From: Kocuria sp.
Lineage (GTDB): Bacteria > Actinomycetota > Actinomycetes > Actinomycetales > Micrococcaceae
Assembly (NCBI GenBank): GCA_030453435.1
Contig: JAKDKI010000149.1
Coordinates: forward strand, 1 to 6,122
Reading direction: 5' to 3'
Length of the DNA stretch: 6,122 nucleotides
Shown here: in pieces, positions 1 through 6,072 of the stretch
How the letters are laid out: every line of letters starts with the position of its first letter
Numbering within the stretch: position 1 is the stretch's first letter
Position numbers and translations under genes: made by a program
The notes under the pieces: generated by a model
Seen by the model: only the letters and a program-made list of their open reading frames with translations
Databases searched by the model: none
Told to the model about the DNA's origin: nothing

Positions 1-94
1 TCGTTCTCAGGATGACTCCCCAGTTTCCCACGTTCCGTGCGGATGGGCGAACCGGACGTCCCGAACACCTGCCGCGCGGGTTGCGCACCGCCAT

Positions 95-100
95 TAGACT
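95..100 (+). promoter_or_regulatory. Putative -10 element (TAGACT) for a leaderless transcript of the PemK/MazF-like gene
   Basis: TAGACT matches the actinobacterial -10 pattern TAnnnT and lies 7 nt before the ATG at 108. A transcript would therefore begin at or beside the start codon. Leaderless mRNAs with this geometry are common in actinobacteria. No Shine-Dalgarno sequence precedes the ATG at 108, which agrees with this. No clear -35 hexamer is visible at the usual 16-18 nt spacing, so the call rests on the -10 element and its spacing alone. Confidence 0.4.
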
Positions 101-107
101 CGGATGT

Positions 108-722
108 ATGGCAGATTTCATGCGCCTCGCGCGCCAGGGCCTCCGCGCCTACCGCATGTACAAACGAGTCTCCGGTTCTATGCAGCAGAACCGGCGTCAA
201 GACTCCCGCCCCGATATGCAGCAGCGTTCGACGCCGCCGCAGGATCAGTACCAGCCCCAAGGCCAGTACGAGCCGCGCGGGCAGTACCAGGCGCCCACCT
301 CACAACCCTCGGCGGGTGGCCGGTTGTCCAAGCCCTACCTCGGTGACTGGACCGGCCCCGTGAACCCGCACTACGACCCGCACCCGGACGGTCGCCCTGA
401 TCCAGGCGAGGTGGTGTGGACCTGGGTGCCCTTCCAGGAGGATCACAACCAGGGCAAGGACCGACCCGTGCTGATCGTGGACCGCGCTGGCGACTACCTG
501 CTGTGCGTCATGCTCACGTCCAAGGATCACGACAACGCGTCCTACAACGATCCGAACTTCGTGGACGTGGGAACCGGGAGCTGGGATCGTCAGGGGCGCC
601 CTTCGGAGGCGCGACTCAACCGTGTGATCCCCGTGCTGGCCGCGGACATCCGCCGTGAAGGCGCAGTCCTTGACCGCAACCGTTTTGACGACGTGGCCCG
701 GGAACTCGGGAACCGACGCTGA
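108..722 (+). CDS. PemK/MazF-family (type II toxin fold) protein with N-terminal extension
   Basis: This 204-residue protein has its PemK/MazF-like domain at about residues 98-200. Family landmarks are PGEVVWTWVPF (99-109, the GDIVWVDF-like first strand), GKDRPVLIV (116-124), LTSK (136-139) and PSEARLNRVIPV (165-176). R119 and T137 line up with the catalytic Arg and Thr of MazF, so endoribonuclease activity is possible but unproven. Ahead of the domain lie a basic amphipathic stretch (about 1-22) and a Gln/Pro/Tyr-rich, probably disordered linker (about 25-75) with three hexapeptide repeats. Classical MazF/PemK toxins are about 110 residues and lack this extension. No antitoxin gene is adjacent: upstream there is no supported gene, and downstream is rpsT. 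This suggests a domesticated or non-toxin relative rather than a standard toxin-antitoxin pair. The reading frame is also open to an ATG at 12. I prefer 108 because of the -10 element 7 nt upstream and the sensible protein start MADFMRLARQ. Family assignment is fairly sure; function is not. Confidence 0.8.
   Translation: MADFMRLARQGLRAYRMYKRVSGSMQQNRRQDSRPDMQQRSTPPQDQYQPQGQYEPRGQYQAPTSQPSAGGRLSKPYLGDWTGPVNPHYDPHPDGRPDPGEVVWTWVPFQEDHNQGKDRPVLIVDRAGDYLLCVMLTSKDHDNASYNDPNFVDVGTGSWDRQGRPSEARLNRVIPVLAADIRREGAVLDRNRFDDVARELGNRR
246..299 (+). repeat. Three imperfect 18-bp tandem repeats encoding a QYxPxG hexapeptide
   Basis: Units at 246-263, 264-281 and 282-299 each begin CAGTAC and encode QYQPQG, QYEPRG and QYQAPT. 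They lie in frame within the linker of the PemK/MazF-like gene. In-frame units of this kind can change in copy number without breaking the protein, so the linker length may differ between strains. Confidence 0.6.
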
Positions 723-734
723 ACACGTTGATCT

Positions 735-747
735 GATAAGCTTTATC
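735..747 (+). promoter_or_regulatory. Possible rpsT promoter region (AT-rich inverted repeat with TAAGCT)
   Basis: GATAA-GCT-TTATC is the most AT-rich spot between the PemK/MazF-like gene and rpsT and forms a perfect 5-bp inverted repeat. It contains TAAGCT (738-743), which fits TAnnnT and could be a -10 element with transcription starting near 750. No good -35 box is found at the matching spacing. TTGATC at 728-733 is too close to serve this -10, and nothing -10-like lies 17 nt after it. The promoter could lie elsewhere in the gap. Confidence 0.25.
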
Positions 748-832
748 GCTGTGTGTCCGCGCTGGTCGTCGGGCACAGCGGATGGTTGCCACCGAGCATC
801 CCCACTCTCACAACTCAGTCGATGACCATCCG
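747..832 (+). promoter_or_regulatory. Potentially structured rpsT 5' leader
   Basis: CGCTGTG (747-753) can pair perfectly with CACAGCG (774-780). Alternatively TGTGTCC (752-758) pairs with GGGCACA (771-777), including one G-U pair. A second perfect 7-bp match joins CGGATGG (779-785) to CCATCCG (826-832) and shares two bases with the first. S20 synthesis is known to be autoregulated in enterobacteria. Whether these pairings form or regulate anything here is inference from sequence complementarity alone. Confidence 0.25.
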
Positions 833-866
833 TGAGCCCTCACTGACCTACTTCCGCAATCGTTCT

Positions 867-871
867 AGGAG
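867..871 (+). promoter_or_regulatory. Ribosome binding site of rpsT (AGGAG)
   Basis: AGGAG lies 6 nt before the GTG at 878. It fixes this non-ATG codon as the start, consistent with the conserved MANIKSQ beginning of S20. Confidence 0.85.
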
Positions 872-877
872 TTACAC

Positions 878-1138
878 GTGGCCAACATCAAGTCGCAGAA
901 GAAGCGCATCCTCACCAACGAGAAGGCTCGCCTGCGCAACAACGCTTACAAGTCCGAGCTGAAGACCCTGATCCGCAAGGTCAACGACGCTATCGGCGCC
1001 TCCGACAAGGACGCCGCCGAGTCGAACCTGCGCATCGCGTCCCGCAAGCTGGACAAGGCCGTGTCCAAGGGTGTTCTGCACAAGAACACCGCGGCCAACA
1101 AGAAGTCCGGCCTGGCCAAGAAGGTCTCCAAGATCTGA
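878..1138 (+). CDS. rpsT: 30S ribosomal protein S20
   Basis: The product is an 86-residue, strongly basic protein of normal S20 length. It is a primary 16S rRNA-binding protein at the base of the small subunit. The family signature is clear: [11 protein letters not shown] at the N-terminus, then [17 protein letters not shown], and the C-terminal [16 protein letters not shown] stretch. It is made almost wholly of Ala/Lys/Arg-rich helices. The start is GTG with a good AGGAG site 6 nt upstream. The gene stands alone on the plus strand, converges on holA and ends at its own terminator. Codon choice is strongly biased to C/G-ending codons (AAG, AAC, CGC), as expected for a highly expressed gene in a high-GC genome. 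Confidence 0.98.
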   Translation: MANIKSQKKRILTNEKARLRNNAYKSELKTLIRKVNDAIGASDKDAAESNLRIASRKLDKAVSKGVLHKNTAANKKSGLAKKVSKI

Positions 1139-1162
1139 TTCAGCCTCAGCTGACAGCTTGAG

Positions 1163-1192
1163 AGCCCGGTACCCACGAGGTACCGGGCTTTT
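1163..1192 (+). terminator. Rho-independent terminator of rpsT
   Basis: A perfect 11-bp stem, AGCCCGGTACC (1163-1173) with GGTACCGGGCT (1179-1189), encloses a 5-nt loop CACGA and runs into TTTT (1189-1192). It begins 25 nt after the rpsT stop codon. On the minus strand the stem is not followed by a T run, so it looks directional rather than serving holA too. Confidence 0.9.
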
Positions 1193-1294
1193 GCTGTATC
1201 CCTAGCTTTCAAGGGACACGGGAGGTGGCGGTTTTCTGCGCTCGGACTATTCAGATGCGGCCGGCGTGGGACCCGCGAGATACAACCCCCGGGC

Positions 1295-2296
1295 TTAGTG
1301 CCGCCCCGAGGTGGCAATCACGGTAATGGCACGCTCCACCGCGTAGTACGGGGTGCGGGACTCCCCCTTGACCTGGGCATCGGCGTGGGCAATGGCCTTG
1401 AGAGCCTCGGTCACGTGCCCCGGTGTGAACCGACGGGCCTCGTTCTGTGCCCGTTCCACCTGCCACGGTGCGGCACCGACATCGCGCGCCACGCTTCCGG
1501 AGCTACCACGCGAGCCAGCAACTAATGCAATGAGGCGCAGCTTGGCCCCTAGTGCGGCCACCATGGGCACGGGGTCCACCCCAACGTCCACTGCTTGCCG
1601 CCAGAGCTTGAGCGCTTGATCGGCGTTGCCGGCCACGGCGGCATCCGCCACGCGGAACGCGGTGACCTCGACCCGGCCGCCGTAGTACTTCTCCACCAGG
1701 TCGTGATCGATGGTGGTGGGTCCGTCCGAAATCAACTGGGCGCACGCCGCTGCTAGTTCGGCGGTGCTGGTACCCACCGCGGCAGCCAGCGCACGAGCGG
1801 CGTCGGGCTCGATGCGTTTTCCGTGCTGCTTGAACTCGGCCAGGATGAAGGCGGACTTGTCCCGGTCCGACTTCAGGGGGGCGCAGTTGACCACCAGCGC
1901 CGCCTCTTTGAGAGCATCCAAGAGCTTTTTCCCGCGGTTACCGCCGCCGTGTTCCCAGAGCACCGTGACCTCCGGGTCCGGAGACTTTACGTACGCGAGA
2001 GCGTCGGTGAGAAGGTTCTCGTTCATGCTCGACAGTTCGGTGACGCACACGAGCTTGGGTTCGTCGAACAGGGACGGGCTGGTAACCACCGCGAGCTGGC
2101 CTGGTGCGTAGTCAACAGCGGAAATGAGCGTGACCTCGCACGTGCCCCGTTCCTCACGGATCTGGTCGCGCAGGGACTCACGCACTCGCTGGATCAGGTA
2201 CTCGTCCGACCCAGTAGCCAACACGAGCGGCTGGGGTGCGGCTTCCCGCCAGGAGGTACCCGAGTTCGACGGCGTGGATCGGCGCGCGGCTGCCAT
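1295..2296 (-). CDS. holA: DNA polymerase III subunit delta
   Basis: The 333-residue product matches the delta subunit of the clamp loader, which opens the beta sliding clamp during chromosome replication. Visible family features are the N-terminal strand and helix PLVLATGSDEYLIQRVRESL (23-42) and the SPSLFDEPKLV segment (73-83), which corresponds to the clamp-contacting region of delta. Further on are the TVLWEHGGGNRGKKLLDALK stretch (111-130) and the C-terminal collar-like helices with YYAVERAI (317-324). Delta has the AAA+ fold but lacks a working ATPase site, and I see no Walker A motif here. Length is normal. The ATG is preceded by GAGGAGG with a 4-nt spacer. It follows comEC on the same strand after 169 nt, so it may be read with the com genes or from a promoter of its own. 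It converges on rpsT, and no clear minus-strand terminator is visible in 1193-1294. Confidence 0.93.
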   Translation of the reverse strand: MAAARRSTPSNSGTSWREAAPQPLVLATGSDEYLIQRVRESLRDQIREERGTCEVTLISAVDYAPGQLAVVTSPSLFDEPKLVCVTELSSMNENLLTDALAYVKSPDPEVTVLWEHGGGNRGKKLLDALKEAALVVNCAPLKSDRDKSAFILAEFKQHGKRIEPDAARALAAAVGTSTAELAAACAQLISDGPTTIDHDLVEKYYGGRVEVTAFRVADAAVAGNADQALKLWRQAVDVGVDPVPMVAALGAKLRLIALVAGSRGSSGSVARDVGAAPWQVERAQNEARRFTPGHVTEALKAIAHADAQVKGESRTPYYAVERAITVIATSGRH

Positions 2297-2300
2297 GGGC

Positions 2301-2307
2301 CCTCCTC
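2301..2307 (-). promoter_or_regulatory. Ribosome binding site of holA (GAGGAGG)
   Basis: CCTCCTC on the plus strand reads GAGGAGG on the minus strand, 4 nt before the holA ATG. It is a near-complete anti-Shine-Dalgarno match with a slightly short spacer, and it supports the chosen start. Confidence 0.8.
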
Positions 2308-2465
2308 AGCGCAGGATGAACCCGCGCGATGGTGATTGCTGTGTGGTGGTCTGGCTGCCCATGGTAGTCGTGCGGGCCGACACGTTGATGCCCAGCGATG
2401 ACCCTGTGGACCCAGCTCGTTCTTTACGCATCACCACCCTCGGTTCATTCGCCCGCGAGGCTGAT

Positions 2466-5009
2466 TCATCGGGTGGAGACGGAGATGCGGGAACCATCCT
2501 TCCTGATCCATAGCGAACCGTGCTGATCCGTTCGGGCCACGGAGGATCCGCTGTCCTGGAGAGCCTCGGTGATGCTCGGGTGCGGGTGCCCATAGGTGTT
2601 GTCAGCCCCCACCGAAATGACCGCGAGCGCGGGGTCCACAGTGTCTATGAGTCGGGTACCGCCATTGCGGGCTCCGTGGTGGGACACCTTGAGGATGTCG
2701 GCTTCCAACCGGGCCGCATCCGGTTGGCTGCGGATGAGACGGTTGGCGCCGTCTTCCTCGAGATCACCCGCGGAGAGCCACGTGGTGGTTCCGTTTTCTC
2801 CCGTCACTGTGATGCGCAGTGCCAGAGAGGCGTTGTTTTCGTCTTCAGAGCTCGGGGCGGTTCGGCGTTGTCCAGATCCCGCGGATGGCGGTTGTGGTCC
2901 CAGAACGGTGACTGTGGTCGCGCCCAGATCGAGGGTGTCCCCGGGGGCGGGCACGTGCGCTCGGTCCGCGAAGGTTCGGGCCGAGTCCGGCAGATCACCG
3001 GTCGCGGTCGAGTACCAGACCTGATCCACCGGAAAGTCACCGGCGAGAGCTTCCAACCCGGCCGTGTGATCGGCATGGTCGTGGCTGAGAATCACGGCAT
3101 CCAACCGCTCGATCTCCGCCTGCCGTAAACATGACTTCAGGGCCCGTGGTTCAGGCCCCGCATCCACCAGCACCGCACTGCGTGCGCCCGTGCGGTGCAG
3201 TACCGCATCCCCCTGGCCCACGTCGCACACCACCGAATCCCAGGCCGGTGCGGGACGTAACCACCAGATCAGCCCTTGGACGATCAGAATCACCGTGGTG
3301 ACGGCCGCGAGGACCGCGAGCGCGCGGCGTCGGCGGCGTCGTTTCTGCGCCACTCGCCGCCAGACGGGATCGGGGACGGGAACAGGCGCGGGTGCCGCGT
3401 CCAGGGTCCCGTGGGTGTCGGTGGCTCGCTGGCACCGCGCGTCCAGCCAGTGCAGCACTCCCCCGGCCGACACGCTGATGGCGGCGAGCAGGACAATGCC
3501 CCAGATCCCCGGCGGCCAGGGAATGAGCGATCCGGGCAGCCCGGCGAAGAATTCCGCGATCCACGCAACGCCGCGAGCGGGGACAGCGGCAACCGTGATC
3601 GGAACCTGCGCGGATCGCTCCCATGCGCCCATGACGGGATCGGCTTCCAACCCGGGAATCAGGAGGAGCGCGGGCATCAGCACGTTGGGGACGACCAGAA
3701 CGCAGACGGCGATGAGCCCGGCCACGGTCGCGACGGGCACCAGGAGCGTGGCCGCCATATTGGCCGGCAGTGAATACGTGGGTAGTGCCGGGTTGAGCAG
3801 CAGGAGCACGGGACCGCACCACAGCTGCGCGACGAACGGGATGGCGATGCACAGCGCCACGGGCACCGGCAGCTTCAACGCCAATAGGCGGGCGACGGCG
3901 CGGCCGCTCACCACGATTCCCGCGGTCGCGAGCACCGACAGGATGAACCCGAAGTCGATGGACAGCCCCGGTGAGACCAGCACCAGGCCGATCACGGCGG
4001 CGCTCAAGGCGTTGAGGCTCACTCCGTTACGGCCGCTGAGCATACTCAGTGCACCAAGCGCACCCATCACTGAGGCTCGCAGCACGGACGGGTCGGGCCC
4101 GACGAGCAGCACGAAACACCCGAGCGCAAGCATCCCGGCCATCAGACAGACTCTTCGCCCAGCTCCCATGGTCAGAGCCGCGTAACCGGTCAGGGTCATC
4201 GCCAACGCGCAGTTGGATCCGGACACCGCCGTGAGGTGGGTCAGCCCGGTGGTGCGCATGTCCTCGGTCAGCGACGAAGAGATCTGGGAAGTGTCCCCCA
4301 CCGTCATGCCGGGCACCAGGCCCGCTGCAGCGGCTCCGTGGGAAAGACTCAGCCGCGCGAGATCCGAGCGCGCTTGCTCGAGCAGCCCCGGTTCCGTTTC
4401 CTTCTCGGTGGTTTCCACCACGGGCGCCGTCGACGCTCGCGCCGTCAGTTTCGCCGGGCTCGCCGTATCGGAGAGGGTCAGCGTGGCGGTGAGGGTGTCT
4501 CCGTCGTCGAGGTCTTGCCACGCGGGGTGAGTAGCGAACACTGTCACCTCGGTGTGTTCATTTCTCGTGCCGAGCTGCTCAGTGTGCAAGGTGACTGCTG
4601 TGCCTTCTCCCGCCTCGCCTCGCCCCTCGAACGCCCGGCTCGAATAGGCGGTGGGCTTGCCGTCCACCGTGGCCGTGACCCGCACGGTCGCCCCGGGTGG
4701 ATGGTCGGAGAGCGCGGATCGCGCGGGTTGGGTCGTATTCCACGCGGTCAACACGGCTGCGGCGGCGCAGAGAGCCACCACGGCGAGCGCCCCGAGCACC
4801 TCGGCGGGCCACCCGGACACCCCGTGACGCGCGCTACTGCCGTGACTGCGTCGATGACGTCGCAGCAGGAGCAGCACCGTTCCGGTGACACCCACGCACG
4901 AAAGTCCGGTCCAGACCGCCGGCGGGAGTCCGCTCGTGAGGAAGACGATGGAACACAGCCAAGCGGTCATGGCCGACGGGACCAGGCGCAGGTCCCACCG
5001 GCGGTTCAT
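2466..5009 (-). CDS. comEC: ComEC/Rec2-family competence membrane protein with metallo-beta-lactamase domain
   Basis: This 847-residue protein is the predicted inner-membrane channel for single-stranded DNA uptake during transformation. It has the full three-part layout. An N-terminal membrane segment group (about 16-90) leads to a soluble OB-like (DUF4131-type) region (about 95-200). The polytopic Competence domain follows (about 225-520), with HLTAVSGSNCAL (258-269) and GPDPSVLRASVMG (304-316). After an Arg-rich cytoplasmic stretch (551-562) and one more membrane helix (about 563-584) comes the metallo-beta-lactamase-fold domain (about 590-840). Its motifs are DVGQGDA (596-602), VDAG (615-618), HDHADH (643-648), GDL (748-750), SHHG (776-779) and NTYGHPHP (804-811). 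All metal-ligand motifs look intact, so a role in degrading the non-imported strand is plausible, as proposed for the family. The ATG overlaps the comEA stop codon by 4 nt (ATGA), indicating translational coupling. Actinobacterial ComEC is best studied in Micrococcus luteus transformation. Confidence 0.95.
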   Translation of the reverse strand: MNRRWDLRLVPSAMTAWLCSIVFLTSGLPPAVWTGLSCVGVTGTVLLLLRRHRRSHGSSARHGVSGWPAEVLGALAVVALCAAAAVLTAWNTTQPARSALSDHPPGATVRVTATVDGKPTAYSSRAFEGRGEAGEGTAVTLHTEQLGTRNEHTEVTVFATHPAWQDLDDGDTLTATLTLSDTASPAKLTARASTAPVVETTEKETEPGLLEQARSDLARLSLSHGAAAAGLVPGMTVGDTSQISSSLTEDMRTTGLTHLTAVSGSNCALAMTLTGYAALTMGAGRRVCLMAGMLALGCFVLLVGPDPSVLRASVMGALGALSMLSGRNGVSLNALSAAVIGLVLVSPGLSIDFGFILSVLATAGIVVSGRAVARLLALKLPVPVALCIAIPFVAQLWCGPVLLLLNPALPTYSLPANMAATLLVPVATVAGLIAVCVLVVPNVLMPALLLIPGLEADPVMGAWERSAQVPITVAAVPARGVAWIAEFFAGLPGSLIPWPPGIWGIVLLAAISVSAGGVLHWLDARCQRATDTHGTLDAAPAPVPVPDPVWRRVAQKRRRRRRALAVLAAVTTVILIVQGLIWWLRPAPAWDSVVCDVGQGDAVLHRTGARSAVLVDAGPEPRALKSCLRQAEIERLDAVILSHDHADHTAGLEALAGDFPVDQVWYSTATGDLPDSARTFADRAHVPAPGDTLDLGATTVTVLGPQPPSAGSGQRRTAPSSEDENNASLALRITVTGENGTTTWLSAGDLEEDGANRLIRSQPDAARLEADILKVSHHGARNGGTRLIDTVDPALAVISVGADNTYGHPHPSITEALQDSGSSVARTDQHGSLWIRKDGSRISVSTR

Positions 5010-5977
5010 ACCGAGACCAAAGGCAACAGCGCTTCCAGCATGGCGGGCCCGATGCCGCTGACATCATCAAGTTGTTCGGGAACCGTGAAAGGCCCGTGCT
5101 CGGTGCGGAAATCGACAATGCGTTGGGCCAGGACCGGCCCCACCCGGGGTAGTTCTTCGAGATCCGCCGCGGTGGCAGTGTTGAGGTTGATCAGCCCGCC
5201 CGACGCCGCGCCATCCGTTGTGCTGCGTCCTTCGGAGCCGCTCCCTACCGTTCCATCGGTGGGGACACCAGCAGAGGTGTTCCCCGCCTGCGCACCGGGC
5301 GAAAGGCCGGCCTGTCCACCCGCGGCGTGCAGCTCCGCCGCGGTCTTTTCGTTGGGGATCAAGACCTGTTGTCCGTCGGTGACCGGCTGGGCCAAGTTGA
5401 TGCGCTCGGTGACCGCATCTTCTGTGAGCCCTCCGGCGGCTTCAACGGCGTCAACGACACGGGCTCCCGGGGACAACTGCACCACGGCGGGTTTCTTCAC
5501 CTCCCCCACCACGTGCACGGTCATGGGTGAGGTTGAACCTCCAGCCGCACCAGCAGATCCGGAAGCCCCCGAAGAAGCCCCAGGGCTCGGCTCTGCCCCG
5601 GCCGCTTCGCTCACGGCAGATCCAGCGGCCGGCGCACGAGAGGCAGCCGCGGAATCGGTGGTCTCGGCTGCGGCCACCACCGATGAATCGGGCTCTGTCC
5701 CTCCCGGCAGCAGAGAGAGCGCGGAGATTCCACACACCACCAGTAGCACCGCAATGAGTACCACGATGGCCGGGCGGGTGAAGAATGTTCGCACCGCTAC
5801 CGGTTCACGGTGCTGCGGTCCCGTCTCCTCAGGGAGAGGAGCTGTGGCCGTGCCGGCGCCATCCGGCTCCGCCGAGCCCTCTGCTCGGTCCGCCACCCCT
5901 TCCAGGAGGGCGGACAACCGCTCCGTGGCCTGTTGATCCCGCAGCCGTGCTCGTCCCCGATAATTGACCCCGCTCAT
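5006..5977 (-). CDS. comEA: ComEA-family competence DNA receptor (SLBB + helix-hairpin-helix)
   Basis: From the ATG at 5977 the product is 323 residues. ComEA binds incoming double-stranded DNA outside the membrane and hands it to ComEC. Residues below count from this ATG. A cytoplasmic basic segment of about 68 residues precedes one transmembrane helix (about 69-90). An Ala/Ser/Gly-rich spacer (about 95-150) leads to an SLBB domain (about 152-209; MTVHVVGEVKKPAVVQL). A Gly/Ser/Thr-rich linker (about 214-260) follows. The C-terminal double helix-hairpin-helix (about 262-323) carries INLNTATAADLEELPRVGP and VSGIGPAMLEAL, the non-specific DNA-binding motifs. The long cytoplasmic N-terminus and SLBB domain are usual for actinobacterial ComEA; Bacillus-type forms are shorter. 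The start is uncertain. In-frame alternatives are GTG at 5983 and TTG at 6013, and none has a strong Shine-Dalgarno site. I reject TTG because an 8-bp hairpin lies 7 nt before it, where its ribosome site would be. Confidence 0.92.
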   Translation of the reverse strand: MSGVNYRGRARLRDQQATERLSALLEGVADRAEGSAEPDGAGTATAPLPEETGPQHREPVAVRTFFTRPAIVVLIAVLLVVCGISALSLLPGGTEPDSSVVAAAETTDSAAASRAPAAGSAVSEAAGAEPSPGASSGASGSAGAAGGSTSPMTVHVVGEVKKPAVVQLSPGARVVDAVEAAGGLTEDAVTERINLAQPVTDGQQVLIPNEKTAAELHAAGGQAGLSPGAQAGNTSAGVPTDGTVGSGSEGRSTTDGAASGGLINLNTATAADLEELPRVGPVLAQRIVDFRTEHGPFTVPEQLDDVSGIGPAMLEALLPLVSV

Positions 5978-6020
5978 GTCCACCAGCCAACCGGCCGGGA
6001 CGGGACGAACCAATGCTCAA

Positions 6021-6045
6021 GCCACGGTCAGGGGATCACCGTGGC
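6021..6045 (-). promoter_or_regulatory. Perfect 8-bp inverted repeat upstream of comEA
   Basis: GCCACGGT (6021-6028) and ACCGTGGC (6038-6045) are perfect reverse complements separated by 9 nt. In minus-strand RNA they would form a GC-rich hairpin between the upstream stop codon and comEA. It is followed by TTGAGCATTGG rather than a run of T, so it is not a canonical intrinsic terminator. It could be a weak terminator, an attenuator, an RNA-stability element or an operator. Confidence 0.45.
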
Positions 6046-6072
6046 GGAAAAAGAGTCAGGACTCCGCCGGTG
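6037..6072 (-). promoter_or_regulatory. Overlapping alternative hairpin spanning the upstream stop codon
   Basis: On the minus strand CACCGGCGGA (6072-6063) can pair with TCCGC (6048-6044) plus CGGTG (6041-6037), with a 2-nt bulge. This gives ten base pairs around a T-rich loop. It uses bases of the hairpin at 6021-6045, so the two structures exclude each other. The loop holds the stop codon of the upstream reading frame (6056-6058). Confidence 0.3.

Noticed and set aside
1..94. Possible divergent minus-strand gene starting near 94 or 70 and running off the left edge
   Set aside because: Two minus-strand frames are open here, but neither shows strong third-position GC bias or a recognisable N-terminus, so no gene can be supported.
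12..107. N-terminal extension of the PemK/MazF-like protein to the ATG at 12
   Set aside because: The extra 32 residues look non-conserved in character, no spaced Shine-Dalgarno site is visible, and a good -10 element lies inside this stretch just before ATG 108.
300..776. A 158-codon minus-strand frame opposite the PemK/MazF-like gene, considered as a possible antitoxin
   Set aside because: It is almost wholly antisense to the recognisable PemK/MazF domain and resembles no antitoxin DNA-binding family, so it is best explained as a shadow frame.
1200..1215. CCCT/AGGG inverted repeat between the rpsT terminator and holA, considered as a holA terminator
   Set aside because: The stem is only 4 bp and there is no T run on the minus strand.
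2438..2460. CCTCG/CGAGG inverted repeat just after the comEC stop, considered as a terminator
   Set aside because: The stem is only 5 bp with a 13-nt loop and no T run follows on the minus strand.
3190..4185. A 331-codon open frame on the plus strand, antisense to comEC
   Set aside because: Its composition is that of a shadow frame (Thr/Ser/Arg/Ala-rich), it shows no family motif, and it is fully contained opposite the comEC membrane domain.
4236..5936. A 566-codon open frame on the plus strand, antisense to comEC and comEA
   Set aside because: It lies opposite two confidently identified genes. Its product is low-complexity Arg/Ser/Pro/Ala-rich sequence with no recognisable domain, and long antisense frames are expected in high-GC coding DNA.
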